The notes under the pieces are model-generated. The model was not told the DNA's origin. It did no database searches and saw only the letters and a program-made list of their open reading frames with translations. Of a stretch of DNA of 64,000 nt, positions 17,471-26,331 are shown piece after piece. The translations under genes were made by a program, and so were the position numbers. The stretch is from contig CP166960.1 of NCBI GenBank assembly GCA_041447175.1, positions 2,310,519-2,374,518 of the forward strand, read 5' to 3'. How positions within the stretch are numbered: position 1 is the stretch's first letter; every line of letters begins with the position of its first letter. The stretch comes from Candidatus Bathyarchaeia archaeon. Lineage in GTDB: Archaea > Thermoproteota > Bathyarchaeia > Bathyarchaeales > Bathycorpusculaceae.

Positions 17471-19414
17471 CTACATTTTTTGTGGCGCTGTAATCCCAAT
17501 CAGGTTCAAAGCGTTACTCAGCACGATGCGTATGGCGTCAGTTAAGGCAAGGCGCGCGTCGGTGAGCTCCTGCGATTCCGCCTTAATCACAGGCAAAGCG
17601 TTGTAGAAGGTGTTGAATTTGTCTGTCAACGCATTGGAGTAGTCGGCAATCATGTTGGGTTTAAGGTACTCGGCGCATTCGATGAATACGTCGGGGAAGC
17701 TGGCGACTGCTAAAACCAACTCATGCTCCAAACTCTCGCTAAGCAGGTTGTAGGCGGGTTTCTCGGGTTCTTTAGCGGCTTTGCGTAGGATGCTACACGC
17801 TCTGGCGTGTGTGTATTGCACGTATGGGGCGCTGTTGGTTTCGAAGTTCAAGACGCGGTCCCACGTGAAAACCACCGGTTTGCCTGGGTCAACGTCTACC
17901 AGTGCGTAGCGGACGGCGCCGATGCCTACAAAGCTGGCGATGTCGTGTTTCTCCTCTTCGGTCAGTTGGGGGGAGCGCTTCGAGACTTCTTCGAATGCCC
18001 GTTGAACCGCTTCGTCCAAAACTTGGTCGAACGTGATGTAGTGTCCTCGGCGGCTGCTCATTTTGTACCCTGGCAATGTTACCAGGTTGTAGGCGAAGTG
18101 CACAAACTGTTGTGCTTGCTGCTCAAAACCCAAAGCGTACAGTGCAATTTTTAGCTGCAGCTGCGCCAAGGATTGCTCCATGCCAATCACGTTTATGACG
18201 CGTTGGGCGTTGGTGAATTTCCAAAGTGTGTAAGCTACATCTCGTGTGGTGTAAAGGGTGGTGCCGTCGGCTCGAACCAACGTCAGGGGCGGAACCTCCT
18301 GCTCTTTGCGTAGCCCCAGCTTTACCCGCAGGTCTTGGGTGTCGACGACTTTTTTTGCGTCAAACTCCAGCACGCCGCCTTCGCTGAAAACGTAGCCTGA
18401 CTCCTGCAGCTGCTGCATGACCTTGCTGACTTGGCTGCTCCATACAAAGTCGCTTTCCCAATCCCAAGAATCATACAAAACCTGAACCCGCGCTTGGGTT
18501 TGGCGGAAACCTTCAAGGCATAGGTCGCTGACTTCGCGGATGAGTTGCTTGGCGTTGGGTTCGCCGTCTTCGTAGGCGCGGTTTAGGCGGCTGATTTCCT
18601 CTTCAGGGTTGGCGTCTTGGCTGATTTTCTCTGAAAGCGCCGCAAAAAGGTCGGGGTGTTTTTGTTCTAGTTCCGCAGCGATGGTTACCCACTCCTCAAG
18701 GTCCTTACCGATTTTTGCGGCGTCCTCGCTTGCGGCTGCTTTTGCTTGTTCAAGTTGCCGTTTAAGGCGGTTAATCTCCACCAAGCATGCGGTTATGGTG
18801 TATATTTTGCCCACGAAAAGGTCGGCTTTTTCGGTAGGTGCAGGTTTGCCCAGTTTATCGTATCCGTAGGCGACTACGCTGCTTTGGCGTCCCACATCGT
18901 CAATGTAGTAGTGTCTCGAAACCTCATGCCCCCTCTGCGCGAGCAGCCGCGCCAATGCATCGCCCAGCATGGGGTTGCGGGCTTGCCCAATATGAATCGG
19001 ATGCAGTGGGTTGACGCTGGTGTGCTCCACGATGATTTTGGTTGGCGTGTCGGTTTTGATAAATCCATATTCGCCGCCAAGCTGCCGTATCGACTCCAAG
19101 GTCAACGCTGAAAACTTGGCAAAGTCCACATAAAAGTTCACGTAGCCACCTGCGGGCTCCACCTTCGCAACCAACGTGAACATGGTTTTGTCTGTGGCTT
19201 GGGCGACTTTTGCGGCGAGGTCAGCGGGTTTCTGCTTGTGTTTCTTGGCAAGTTCGAAGCAGACGGAGGATGCCAGTTGTCCAAAGTTGGGGTTCGAGGG
19301 CTTATTCATGGGTAGTGTTTCAAAGGTGGCCTGAGGAAACTCCTTTTTTAAAGCGTGAGCTAAGATGGTTTGGCATTCTTGTCGAAAGTCGGCAAAGGGG
19401 TTTAGGCAGACCAT
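17471..19414 (-). CDS. argS: Arginyl-tRNA synthetase
   Basis: A 647-residue class I synthetase that charges tRNA-Arg. The N-terminal additional domain (FGQLASSVCFELAKK) is followed by the HIGH signature as HPIHIGQARN, a long insert rich in Glu and Lys at about 220-300, the KMSKS region as GYKMSSRRG, and a DALR anticodon-binding domain ending in LNLIGITAPQKM. Length fits the family. It is convergent with the hydrogenase operon and divergent from the next gene. Confidence 0.95.
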   Translation of the reverse strand: MVCLNPFADFRQECQTILAHALKKEFPQATFETLPMNKPSNPNFGQLASSVCFELAKKHKQKPADLAAKVAQATDKTMFTLVAKVEPAGGYVNFYVDFAKFSALTLESIRQLGGEYGFIKTDTPTKIIVEHTSVNPLHPIHIGQARNPMLGDALARLLAQRGHEVSRHYYIDDVGRQSSVVAYGYDKLGKPAPTEKADLFVGKIYTITACLVEINRLKRQLEQAKAAASEDAAKIGKDLEEWVTIAAELEQKHPDLFAALSEKISQDANPEEEISRLNRAYEDGEPNAKQLIREVSDLCLEGFRQTQARVQVLYDSWDWESDFVWSSQVSKVMQQLQESGYVFSEGGVLEFDAKKVVDTQDLRVKLGLRKEQEVPPLTLVRADGTTLYTTRDVAYTLWKFTNAQRVINVIGMEQSLAQLQLKIALYALGFEQQAQQFVHFAYNLVTLPGYKMSSRRGHYITFDQVLDEAVQRAFEEVSKRSPQLTEEEKHDIASFVGIGAVRYALVDVDPGKPVVFTWDRVLNFETNSAPYVQYTHARACSILRKAAKEPEKPAYNLLSESLEHELVLAVASFPDVFIECAEYLKPNMIADYSNALTDKFNTFYNALPVIKAESQELTDARLALTDAIRIVLSNALNLIGITAPQKM

Positions 19415-19494
19415 GCGTTTTCCTCAGGGAATTTACTTTAAGCTTTTATTTGGATGCGGTATTTTTAACTTAAACCTCACTTATCTACGTATGG

Positions 19495-20373
19495 ATGCAC
19501 CTCGCCATGAAAACCCCCATTGTCTACTCCGAGAATTGCCTGGGCTACGGCACTTGGCACATTGAAGGGCCTCAACGCATCAAAACCGCCCAAGAAATCC
19601 TCCAAGCCAAAGACTACACGTTTTTGGAGCCCCAACCTATACCCGAGGATGACCTGTTTGAAGTGCACGACGCTGACTATCTCTGGAACCTAAAAAAAGG
19701 CTTAGTTGACGACCCCGACACCCCCGCATACGCAAACATCTACGAGTTTGCCCGCTTAAGCGCAGGCGGCGCATGTTTAGCCGCTAAGGTGGGCGGTTTT
19801 TCGCTTATGCGTCCCCCTGGGCATCATGCGGGAAGAAATGGTCCTGCTTTAGGCGCCATGACCCGTGGGTTCTGCTACCTAAACAACATCGCCCTTGCCG
19901 TGAAGTCTCTTGGCAAACCCACGCTGATTTTGGATGTGGATGGGCATCACGGTAACGGGACTCAGGAAATTTTCTTGGGGAACTCTGATGTGTGGTATGT
20001 TTCTGTTCATCGGCATCCTCATTTTCCAGGCACAGGTATGTTCACCGAAGGCAACTGCATCAACTTTTCCCTAAAAGCAGACTGTGGAGAACGGGTGTAC
20101 TTGGAGGCGCTGGACCAAGCTTTGGGCAAAATGGATTTAGCAAGATTTGAGGCGGTGGCGGTTTCAGTTGGGTTTGACACTCACCTGGGAGACTTGGCGT
20201 CGCTGGGCTTAACTGAAAGCTCCTACAGGCAGATAGGGCGACGAATCGGCGCTTTAGGTAAGCCGACGTTTTTTGTCATGGAGGGCGGCTACCGCGGCGA
20301 AAACAACGGCGCCGACATTGACCAGCTTCTGTCGGGCTTTGAAGAACAAAACAGCCTTCTAAAAACACCTTAA
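19495..20373 (+). CDS. HDAC-family deacetylase/amidohydrolase
   Basis: A 292-residue arginase-fold zinc hydrolase of the histone deacetylase/AcuC/acetylpolyamine amidohydrolase family. Seen: PPGHHAGR (active-site His pair), the zinc ligands in LDVDGHHGNGTQ and VGFDTHLGD, and the catalytic Tyr in EGGYRGE. All key residues are present, so it is probably active. Substrate choice (protein lysine, polyamine, other) cannot be told. Start is ATG 19495 or 19507; a TATA-like tttttaac lies about 30 bases upstream, suggesting little or no leader. Confidence 0.9.
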   Translation: MHLAMKTPIVYSENCLGYGTWHIEGPQRIKTAQEILQAKDYTFLEPQPIPEDDLFEVHDADYLWNLKKGLVDDPDTPAYANIYEFARLSAGGACLAAKVGGFSLMRPPGHHAGRNGPALGAMTRGFCYLNNIALAVKSLGKPTLILDVDGHHGNGTQEIFLGNSDVWYVSVHRHPHFPGTGMFTEGNCINFSLKADCGERVYLEALDQALGKMDLARFEAVAVSVGFDTHLGDLASLGLTESSYRQIGRRIGALGKPTFFVMEGGYRGENNGADIDQLLSGFEEQNSLLKTP

Positions 20374-20437
20374 ACCTTCAGGGTATAAACTAGTGGGAAG
20401 AGGCAAAAGCCCCTGAAATTCTGAATTTTCGACTCCG

Positions 20438-21046
20438 CTACTTTATCTTTTTATCTTTAGATTTCTTGTTGAGCGCTTCGAGTTTCTCGGCGACTTTGAG
20501 GCTTCGCTGCTCTGCTTCAGCAAGCAGGGGCTTCCAGTTTTTGTCCCTGACGGTGTTGGATAACTCTTCGCATTGAGCAGGCATCTTTTCAACTGCAGCA
20601 TTGAATCGTCCTTCCGCTTCCTCGTCAGTGGAAACCAACTCTAAGGCATCTTCGGGGCAGAACTCAACACATTGAGGTTCACCGCCGCAGAGGTCACAGA
20701 CTATGGCCAAACCTGATTCGGAGCTAATGGTGACTCCACCGTATTCGCAGGCTTGAACACACCAGTCGCATCCTTTGCATTTATTTTCATTAACCATGAT
20801 TAGACCAGTGTCTTCAGCTTGGCTAAGGGCTTTTTCAGGGCAGGAAGTTACGCATTTGGGGTCTTCGCAGCTTCGACATGCTAAGGCAAAATTGAACAGG
20901 GGCTTCATGCGGACAACGCGGATTCTTGCCTGCAACGGGGTGGATTGACCTTTTTCTATGCTGCAGGCGTACTCGCAGATTCCGCAACCGGTGCATTTGG
21001 AGGGGTCAACGGAGACGAATTTTCTTTGAGTGAACTTGGGTGGCAT
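20438..21046 (-). CDS. Poly-ferredoxin of the HycB/CooF family
   Basis: A 202-residue protein with four [4Fe-4S] motifs: CTGCGICEYACS, CRSCEDPKCVTSCP, CKGCDWCVQACE and CDLCGGEPQCVEFCP. The last 55 residues are charged and helical. Such subunits carry electrons for CODH (CooF), formate dehydrogenase, aldehyde oxidoreductase or hydrogenases. No partner gene is adjacent; candidates in this window are CODH and the aldehyde oxidoreductase at 56 kb. The partner is therefore unknown. Confidence 0.85.
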   Translation of the reverse strand: MPPKFTQRKFVSVDPSKCTGCGICEYACSIEKGQSTPLQARIRVVRMKPLFNFALACRSCEDPKCVTSCPEKALSQAEDTGLIMVNENKCKGCDWCVQACEYGGVTISSESGLAIVCDLCGGEPQCVEFCPEDALELVSTDEEAEGRFNAAVEKMPAQCEELSNTVRDKNWKPLLAEAEQRSLKVAEKLEALNKKSKDKKIK

Positions 21047-21276
21047 TTCTGTAATCAGATTAATTTGCGCTATCTAAATATTTCGTTAAAAACCCCGCTA
21101 AACAAACGTCTAACCACCTCGTGTTTTTCGAATCACAAGTGTGTTATGCCCTCGTAGAGCACTTTTATGCTGAACGCTTTCTGCAGCGGCAGATGCGAGT
21201 GCACCGGTTTCTCAACTTTACTGCATCACACGCCGTCCGCTCATCGTTGTCTGCCGCTGGAGCTGGGGGAGCGTTT

Positions 21277-22326
21277 CTATTTTTCATTGAAGAATTGTCT
21301 TGCTCGGCTCGCCAACTCTTCGGGTTGCTCCACTGCTTCGCCGTCCCAAAGCAGGTATGGGGCTGCCCACGCGTCGGTGTAGTTCCATTGCTGAATTCCG
21401 GGGCGGCTGATGATTCGCAAATTCACGTCAAAATAGTCCAGATGCTCATCCATCGGTCCTGAGGCAATGATGATGTTAAAGCAGCCGTAGCCCTGTGCAT
21501 GGTAAAACTGCAGCACCTGCGAGATGCCCTCTGCCAACCCCCGCCACTCCGCTTCGCCAAGCTCCATGAAATTGGCTTTTTTGGGCACAACCGCCTGTAC
21601 TTCATTCATGCCTCGCAGCGGCGCAAACGGCACCAACCACTCCACGCCTTCCCTGCTGAACAGGTAGCGTTCGCCGTCTTTCTCTGCCGCCAAAAGGTCA
21701 CTCCAAAAACTGTGCCCTCTATACTCAAAGTATGTTTTGCTTTTCTGCAGCATCAGGTCAACGAGGTAGAAGGGGCGGTCGCGGGCAAGAATTTGCATGT
21801 GGGGATGGAAGATACTGGAGCCTGCAGGAGGCAAAAAGTTAAACGCAAAGGCTGGGAACCGCGCGGAGGGGTCAACTTCGCTTAGCCGCTTTAGGTACTG
21901 CATGGCGCCCAAGAAGCCGTCAAAGAGCAGTTGGGGCGTGAACTCGTCTAGCCGCAGGCTGTGGCTTTGGGACAGAATTGCCAGAATGCTTTGTTCTGCG
22001 TGTCCCAGCAGGTTAGGAATTATTGTGGCTTGTCCGCTGACGATTCTGCCCTCCGGAAGAAAATCCTGCGTAAACATTGGGGTTTTGGAACGCACGCTTT
22101 GGGGGCAGAAGGGACAAGTGGCTTTGGTTTTCTCCACAAGCGCCTCCAGCAGCTGGGGCTCAGAGGGCTGGAATTTGCTGACGTAGTTGAGCATACCCGC
22201 AATGACGGTGGTGTTTCTGCCCGTCAACGGGTCAGTGCGGTACTCAAAAGTGATGGTTTCTTCCTCAAAATTCTTCAAGGGACTGCGAATCTTGGATTGT
22301 TTAACGACTTTTTGGAACTCAATCAA
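21277..22326 (-). CDS. Galactose-1-phosphate uridylyltransferase-like HIT-family enzyme
   Basis: A 349-residue nucleotidyltransferase of the GalT branch. The active-site motif is FHPHMQ (GalT: HPHxQ), with the nucleophilic His in the middle. CPFCP near residue 70 resembles the structural metal site, and the second half has the HIT-like duplicated fold (VPFAPLRGMNEVQAVVP). GalT swaps UMP between hexose-1-phosphates, while relatives act on ADP-sugars or Ap4A. Substrate is uncertain, and no other galactose gene is nearby. Confidence 0.75.
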   Translation of the reverse strand: MIEFQKVVKQSKIRSPLKNFEEETITFEYRTDPLTGRNTTVIAGMLNYVSKFQPSEPQLLEALVEKTKATCPFCPQSVRSKTPMFTQDFLPEGRIVSGQATIIPNLLGHAEQSILAILSQSHSLRLDEFTPQLLFDGFLGAMQYLKRLSEVDPSARFPAFAFNFLPPAGSSIFHPHMQILARDRPFYLVDLMLQKSKTYFEYRGHSFWSDLLAAEKDGERYLFSREGVEWLVPFAPLRGMNEVQAVVPKKANFMELGEAEWRGLAEGISQVLQFYHAQGYGCFNIIIASGPMDEHLDYFDVNLRIISRPGIQQWNYTDAWAAPYLLWDGEAVEQPEELASRARQFFNEK

Positions 22327-22404
22327 GGCGGAACCCCGATTGCTATGCTGTCAGCTAAGGCTTAATGCTTTTCTCTTCTAACCAGCGGAGTGGCTGCTGC
22401 GTGG

Positions 22405-22710
22405 TTATTCGATGGTGATTTTTTGCTCTTTCTGGTCTTTTTTAAGCGGAATTTCTATGCTTAGCAAGCCGTTGTCAAATTTGGCTTTGGTCACGTCGGT
22501 GTCGGCAGGGTGCGCCAGCAGGTAGCAGCCCAGAAATTCGATGTCGCCTCGGGGCGCGCGCACACAGAAGCTCTGGTCAGAAACCGACAAATCCACATCC
22601 TCCTTCTTGACGCCGGGCAGCTCAACCTGGATGTAGTAGAATTTTTTGTCGTGGTCCATAAACGCGTTGGGCGTAAGAGTGGGCTTCTTTTCTCTCTTGG
22701 GTTTGGACAT
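22405..22710 (-). CDS. Hsp20/alpha-crystallin small heat shock protein
   Basis: A small chaperone of 101 residues from the ATG at 22710; the longer frame to 22749 adds 13 residues with no support. The alpha-crystallin domain is seen as YYIQVELPGVKKEDVDLSVSD and the conserved end FDNGLLSIEIPL. It holds unfolded proteins without ATP and forms oligomers. The upstream strand has tatatt-like boxes at about 22734-22745, which suggests its own promoter. Confidence 0.88.
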   Translation of the reverse strand: MSKPKREKKPTLTPNAFMDHDKKFYYIQVELPGVKKEDVDLSVSDQSFCVRAPRGDIEFLGCYLLAHPADTDVTKAKFDNGLLSIEIPLKKDQKEQKITIE

Positions 22711-22953
22711 AACAAAATTAGCCTCACAAAAATATACTGAATATATCAATGGAGATACTGCCTTTTAAATTCCTTTTGATCTTACTTATGTTTTTTTGGA
22801 GACTCCCTTTCCACCTGATGTTTTGTCGCTGAGTGCTAGTCTAAACAGTACGATGTCATTGTGAGATCGATGAATCCCAAAATTTAAAAGTTAGAAATTG
22901 TGAAAACTTCTACAGGGCTCTTGGGAAAAATATCGACTGATAGGTGTGATAGA

Positions 22954-23490
22954 ATGGGGATATTTTATGAAAATCTCGACGAACGAACGCGTGAATTTAT
23001 GGTTAAGGAAGTAGAGACTGACGTTTCAAATGGGGACTTGTACCTAAGTTCTCGTCTTACTTCTGAAGGGCAATTGAATTGGGCAACTCTTCTGAAAGAA
23101 GCAATCTGCAATTATGATGATGATTGGCTTGCAAATGAACTTCTTAACCGAGGGTATATTCGGAGTCATGAATCCCGAAGGACGCGTTCTGGAGGTACAA
23201 GTCTCGTTAAAGTCCCCGTAACTGCCCATGAAACGCTTGCTGAAGGTGAATTCAATCGCTATTATGCTAGAGGCCTCTGTGCAAGGGCACTTGCTGACGG
23301 AATGTTTGATGTGGAAGTATGTAGAGGCAAGGTTGTCCAAACTCCGAGACCGGAATCGCAAGCAAAAATTGGCAGAAAAATTAACGCCAAAACTTTGAGA
23401 GAAGATTTGAGCCACTCGATTGGTGTGGAACCGGCGCTCGGGATTCCGCCAGGACCTAATTCTGGACTTACAATTCGCCTGCCAAAATAG
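22954..23490 (+). CDS. Conserved hypothetical protein (DERTREFM... / PPGPNSGL... family)
   Basis: A protein of 178 residues from ATG 22954 (GTG 22900 would give 196). It opens with FYENLDERTREFM, has LYLSSRLTSEGQLNW in the middle and ends in GIPPGPNSGLTIRLPK. I recall similar hypothetical proteins in bacteria and archaea but can name no function. It has no membrane segment. The Ser/Thr/Arg-rich centre and lack of operon partners are compatible with horizontal spread, which is inference. Confidence 0.6.
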   Translation: MGIFYENLDERTREFMVKEVETDVSNGDLYLSSRLTSEGQLNWATLLKEAICNYDDDWLANELLNRGYIRSHESRRTRSGGTSLVKVPVTAHETLAEGEFNRYYARGLCARALADGMFDVEVCRGKVVQTPRPESQAKIGRKINAKTLREDLSHSIGVEPALGIPPGPNSGLTIRLPK

Positions 23491-23586
23491 CTCTTTATAT
23501 TTTTCTTTCTTTGAAGCTCCTTTTTTGCGGGATAACAAATTTCAAATATTACCCCCTTTATCACTTCTAAGAAAAGGTGCACATTA

Positions 23587-24651
23587 ATGAGTGACTCATA
23601 CTTCCAAAAGAAGCTTCAACCCATCCACGTGAAGCCCAAAACCGTCAACGAGCTCCTCACTGAGATGGCAAAAACCGCCTACCAAGGCAGAAAGCTGGGC
23701 GAAGCTGTGGACATCTGGGAAAAGATGGTCAAAGACGAAAACCTCACCATCGTGATGGGGTACGCGGGCAGCATGGGCACCGCAGGGCAATGGACCATCG
23801 TGAACTGGCTTATCGAAAACCGCTTCATAGACGTGCTGGTCAGCACCGGCGCAAACGTGAGTGAAGACATCGTGGACGCCATGGGCTTGGGGTACTGGCA
23901 GGGCAACCACATGGTCAATGACCAGGAACTTCTGGAAGCCGACGTGAACCGCTACTACGACGTGTTTGGCAAAGAAACCGACTACCGCAAAATGGAGGAG
24001 TTAGTCACCGACTTTGTTATGACCCTCAAAACCGATTACCCCTACAGCAGTGCCGAATTCTTTTACCTGCTGGGCAAGTACCTGAGCGAAAAGAACATCC
24101 CCGCCATAGCCGCCAAAGCCTACGAAAACGGCGTCCCCATTTTCAGCCCCGCGTTTTTGGATAGCGCCTACGGCGAGACCATTCTTATGGCAAAAAACAA
24201 CGGGCACCCAATCGTTGTGGATTCCGCCAAAGAGTTTGAGCAGTTTGTCACCATCGGAACCAAAACCAAAGACGTAGCCGTAGTGTACATCGGCGGAGGC
24301 GTCCCCAAAGACCTCACCCAACTCATCGCAATTTCGGTTTCTCCCATGACTAAAGACCAAGGCGTGGACGGCAGAAAAGGCGGCCTGCGCAAAAGCCTAC
24401 AGGAATACTACTACCCGCACAAGTACGCCATCCAAATCACCACCGATGCACCACAGTGGGGAGGCTTAAGCGGCTGCACCCTAGAAGAAGCCATCAGCTG
24501 GGGCAAAATCAACAACCAAGACAACACCCGCGCCGTCTGCTACAGCGACGCCACCATCGCACTGCCCCTGATAACCCACGCACTCTGCGAACGGGTACAG
24601 ACAAAACGGAAAGGCCCCGACTTTAGCTGGATTTTCCAAGGCGTCCAATAA
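23587..24651 (+). CDS. Deoxyhypusine synthase-like protein (divergent paralogue)
   Basis: A 354-residue homologue of deoxyhypusine synthase, the NAD-dependent enzyme that moves a 4-aminobutyl group from spermidine to a lysine of aIF5A. The SWGK motif with the catalytic Lys (LEEAISWGKINNQ) is present, as is VYIGGGVPK. However, it is longer than the canonical copy at 25303-26253, and the motif before SWGK reads GGLSGCTLEE instead of SGARPREA. It may use a different acceptor, as in homospermidine-type enzymes. The exact reaction is unknown. Confidence 0.82.
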   Translation: MSDSYFQKKLQPIHVKPKTVNELLTEMAKTAYQGRKLGEAVDIWEKMVKDENLTIVMGYAGSMGTAGQWTIVNWLIENRFIDVLVSTGANVSEDIVDAMGLGYWQGNHMVNDQELLEADVNRYYDVFGKETDYRKMEELVTDFVMTLKTDYPYSSAEFFYLLGKYLSEKNIPAIAAKAYENGVPIFSPAFLDSAYGETILMAKNNGHPIVVDSAKEFEQFVTIGTKTKDVAVVYIGGGVPKDLTQLIAISVSPMTKDQGVDGRKGGLRKSLQEYYYPHKYAIQITTDAPQWGGLSGCTLEEAISWGKINNQDNTRAVCYSDATIALPLITHALCERVQTKRKGPDFSWIFQGVQ

Positions 24652-24665
24652 CGCCTCTTTTCCTT

Positions 24666-25226
24666 TCATGTTGCTTGAAAGAATCTGCTTTCTATTCGCC
24701 GCAGCCAAGCAGGTGCTTTTCGAAGGGAATAGATAAGGGTTGCCAACACGGCTATTTCTATTGCTAACCCGAAGGGCAAAAACCAAACCATAACGGCAGG
24801 AACACCCCCTTGAATCAAAGCCATGGCAAGCAAACTGCATAATGCGCCCGTAACAGCAATAGAAACCACTATTCCAATGATTATGAAGGCTTTAACTGTG
24901 GGCTCCAGTGAAGTTTTTTGTTTGTGCTTTGCTATGGTTGCGTATTTTTTGTCTTCTTCGGTGACTTCCAACTCTAAACGCCCTATTTGGCGAAATGCCT
25001 TTTTCCCTAAGGAGGTCAAAACGTAGTGGCGGTCTCCGTTTTTCTCTATTAACCCCTCTAACTGTTCGAGGTGGTAGTTCATTTTGCCTGTTGAAAGCCC
25101 AAGCTGGTTAATCAACTCTGTATAAGAAACGCCGTTATTGTCTTCTAAAATCTTGATTATTCTGCGTCTCATCGGATTTGAGAGTGCTTGAAACACAACT
25201 GATTCAATTTCGTCGTGTTCTTTCAT
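24666..25226 (-). CDS. ArsR-like winged-helix protein with two membrane helices
   Basis: A 186-residue protein. Residues 1-80 are an ArsR-like winged helix (LSNPMRRRIIKILED, STGKMNYHLEQLEGLIEK). Two hydrophobic helices follow at about residues 112-138 and 143-166, then a basic tail. The DNA-binding domain is thus held at the membrane. Its start codon lies directly beside a 9-bp inverted repeat, which suggests self-control. The signal is unknown. Confidence 0.75.
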   Translation of the reverse strand: MKEHDEIESVVFQALSNPMRRRIIKILEDNNGVSYTELINQLGLSTGKMNYHLEQLEGLIEKNGDRHYVLTSLGKKAFRQIGRLELEVTEEDKKYATIAKHKQKTSLEPTVKAFIIIGIVVSIAVTGALCSLLAMALIQGGVPAVMVWFLPFGLAIEIAVLATLIYSLRKAPAWLRRIESRFFQAT

Positions 25227-25306
25227 TTTAACCCCGCTGTTTGTTAGGGGGGGTTTGGGGTTAAATCATTTTTTGACAAGTTTTCCTTGACAAATAATTC
25301 TGTCAA
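25227..25306 (-). promoter_or_regulatory. Inverted and repeated operator-like sites before the membrane ArsR gene
   Basis: A perfect 9-bp inverted repeat, TTTAACCCC (25227-25235) and GGGGTTAAA (25257-25265), touches the start codon of the ArsR-like gene. Behind it are TTGACAA at 25273-25279 and 25287-25293 and the inverted TGTCAA at 25301-25306, the last overlapping the end of the deoxyhypusine synthase gene. Several half-sites in 80 bases fit an autoregulated promoter. The first repeat could instead be an mRNA hairpin over the ribosome site. Confidence 0.5.
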
Positions 25307-26253
25307 GGCAGGGTTTGTTTCTGGCCAAGTCGACTCAGCAGCGAACCCAACATTAGAGGCATTACCATGGTGATGTCGCCCTCTATCATTGTGCGTTTGG
25401 CTTTTTCGCTGATTTTTCCCCATGAAACCGCTTCCCGCGGTCTGGCGCCACTGAGGCTGCCGTCCCACTCGTCCGCCGTGCTCACGTAAACCACGTAGTC
25501 TAAGCCGTCCTTGAACTGGTTCCACCAAATCGTGTGATGCTTGCTGATGCCTCCGCCCAAAATTAGGGCACCCGTTTTCTCTGCATCAAAAATGGTGTTG
25601 CTCAGGTCGCCTTCGTCTTTGAGCAGGTTGATGCGGAAGTCTTTGTGGTCCTGGCTGAAGAACCAGAGTTGGTAGCCGACTGCGCCGTCGGTTATGCCCG
25701 GCACGTAGACGGGGATGTTGTTTTTGGCTGCCCAGTAAAGAATGGAGGTTTCGTCACAGCAGCGTAACCCGATTTCGCGGCAAAGCTCAGCCGTTGAAAG
25801 TTCACGTTTGCCTTCCTTGTAAAGCTCAGCGAGCATGGCTTGAATTTTCTGTTCCAGAATTATGCCGTAGCTGTCGTTGGGAACCAAAACGTTGCCCAGA
25901 CGGTTGACGCCTTCACGGTGCAGTTTGGAGTCGCGCATCATGAAGCTGCCTTTGTAGTAGTCTTTCCAGCAGCGTGCCACGTCATGGTCCAGAGTGCCGC
26001 AGGTGGTGATTACGATGTCAACAAGTTTGCGTTTAACCAGTTCTTTGATGACGCCGCGGGTGCCTGTGGCGATTATGTCTGCGGGGAAGGAGAGGAACTT
26101 GACACAGCCCTTCTCTTTAATCATGTCCTCCAAAATGCTTACGCCAGTTGCGAGCTTGCCCGCCGTGAAACCCCACGCAGCCTCCATTTGGTTGACAAGC
26201 TCGTCTACGCTCATGTTTTCGGTGATTTGGTAATCTTTAACAGCTTCCTTCAT
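25303..26253 (-). CDS. dys: Deoxyhypusine synthase
   Basis: A 316-residue canonical deoxyhypusine synthase that makes the first step of hypusine formation on aIF5A using spermidine and NAD. Seen: FLSFPADIIATGTRG near residue 55, the DHDVARCW motif, VYVPGITDGAVGYQ, LILGGGISKHH and the catalytic Lys in SGARPREAVSWGKI. It is transcribed away from the ATP-grasp genes and towards the ArsR-like gene. A divergent paralogue lies 1 kb away on the other strand. Confidence 0.93.
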   Translation of the reverse strand: MKEAVKDYQITENMSVDELVNQMEAAWGFTAGKLATGVSILEDMIKEKGCVKFLSFPADIIATGTRGVIKELVKRKLVDIVITTCGTLDHDVARCWKDYYKGSFMMRDSKLHREGVNRLGNVLVPNDSYGIILEQKIQAMLAELYKEGKRELSTAELCREIGLRCCDETSILYWAAKNNIPVYVPGITDGAVGYQLWFFSQDHKDFRINLLKDEGDLSNTIFDAEKTGALILGGGISKHHTIWWNQFKDGLDYVVYVSTADEWDGSLSGARPREAVSWGKISEKAKRTMIEGDITMVMPLMLGSLLSRLGQKQTLP

Positions 26254-26331
26254 GAAACATCAACCTTCGCTGATGGTATTGCAGTGTCTGAGTTAGGATA
26301 AATACGTGTCGAAAACGAAAAGGAAGCTGGG

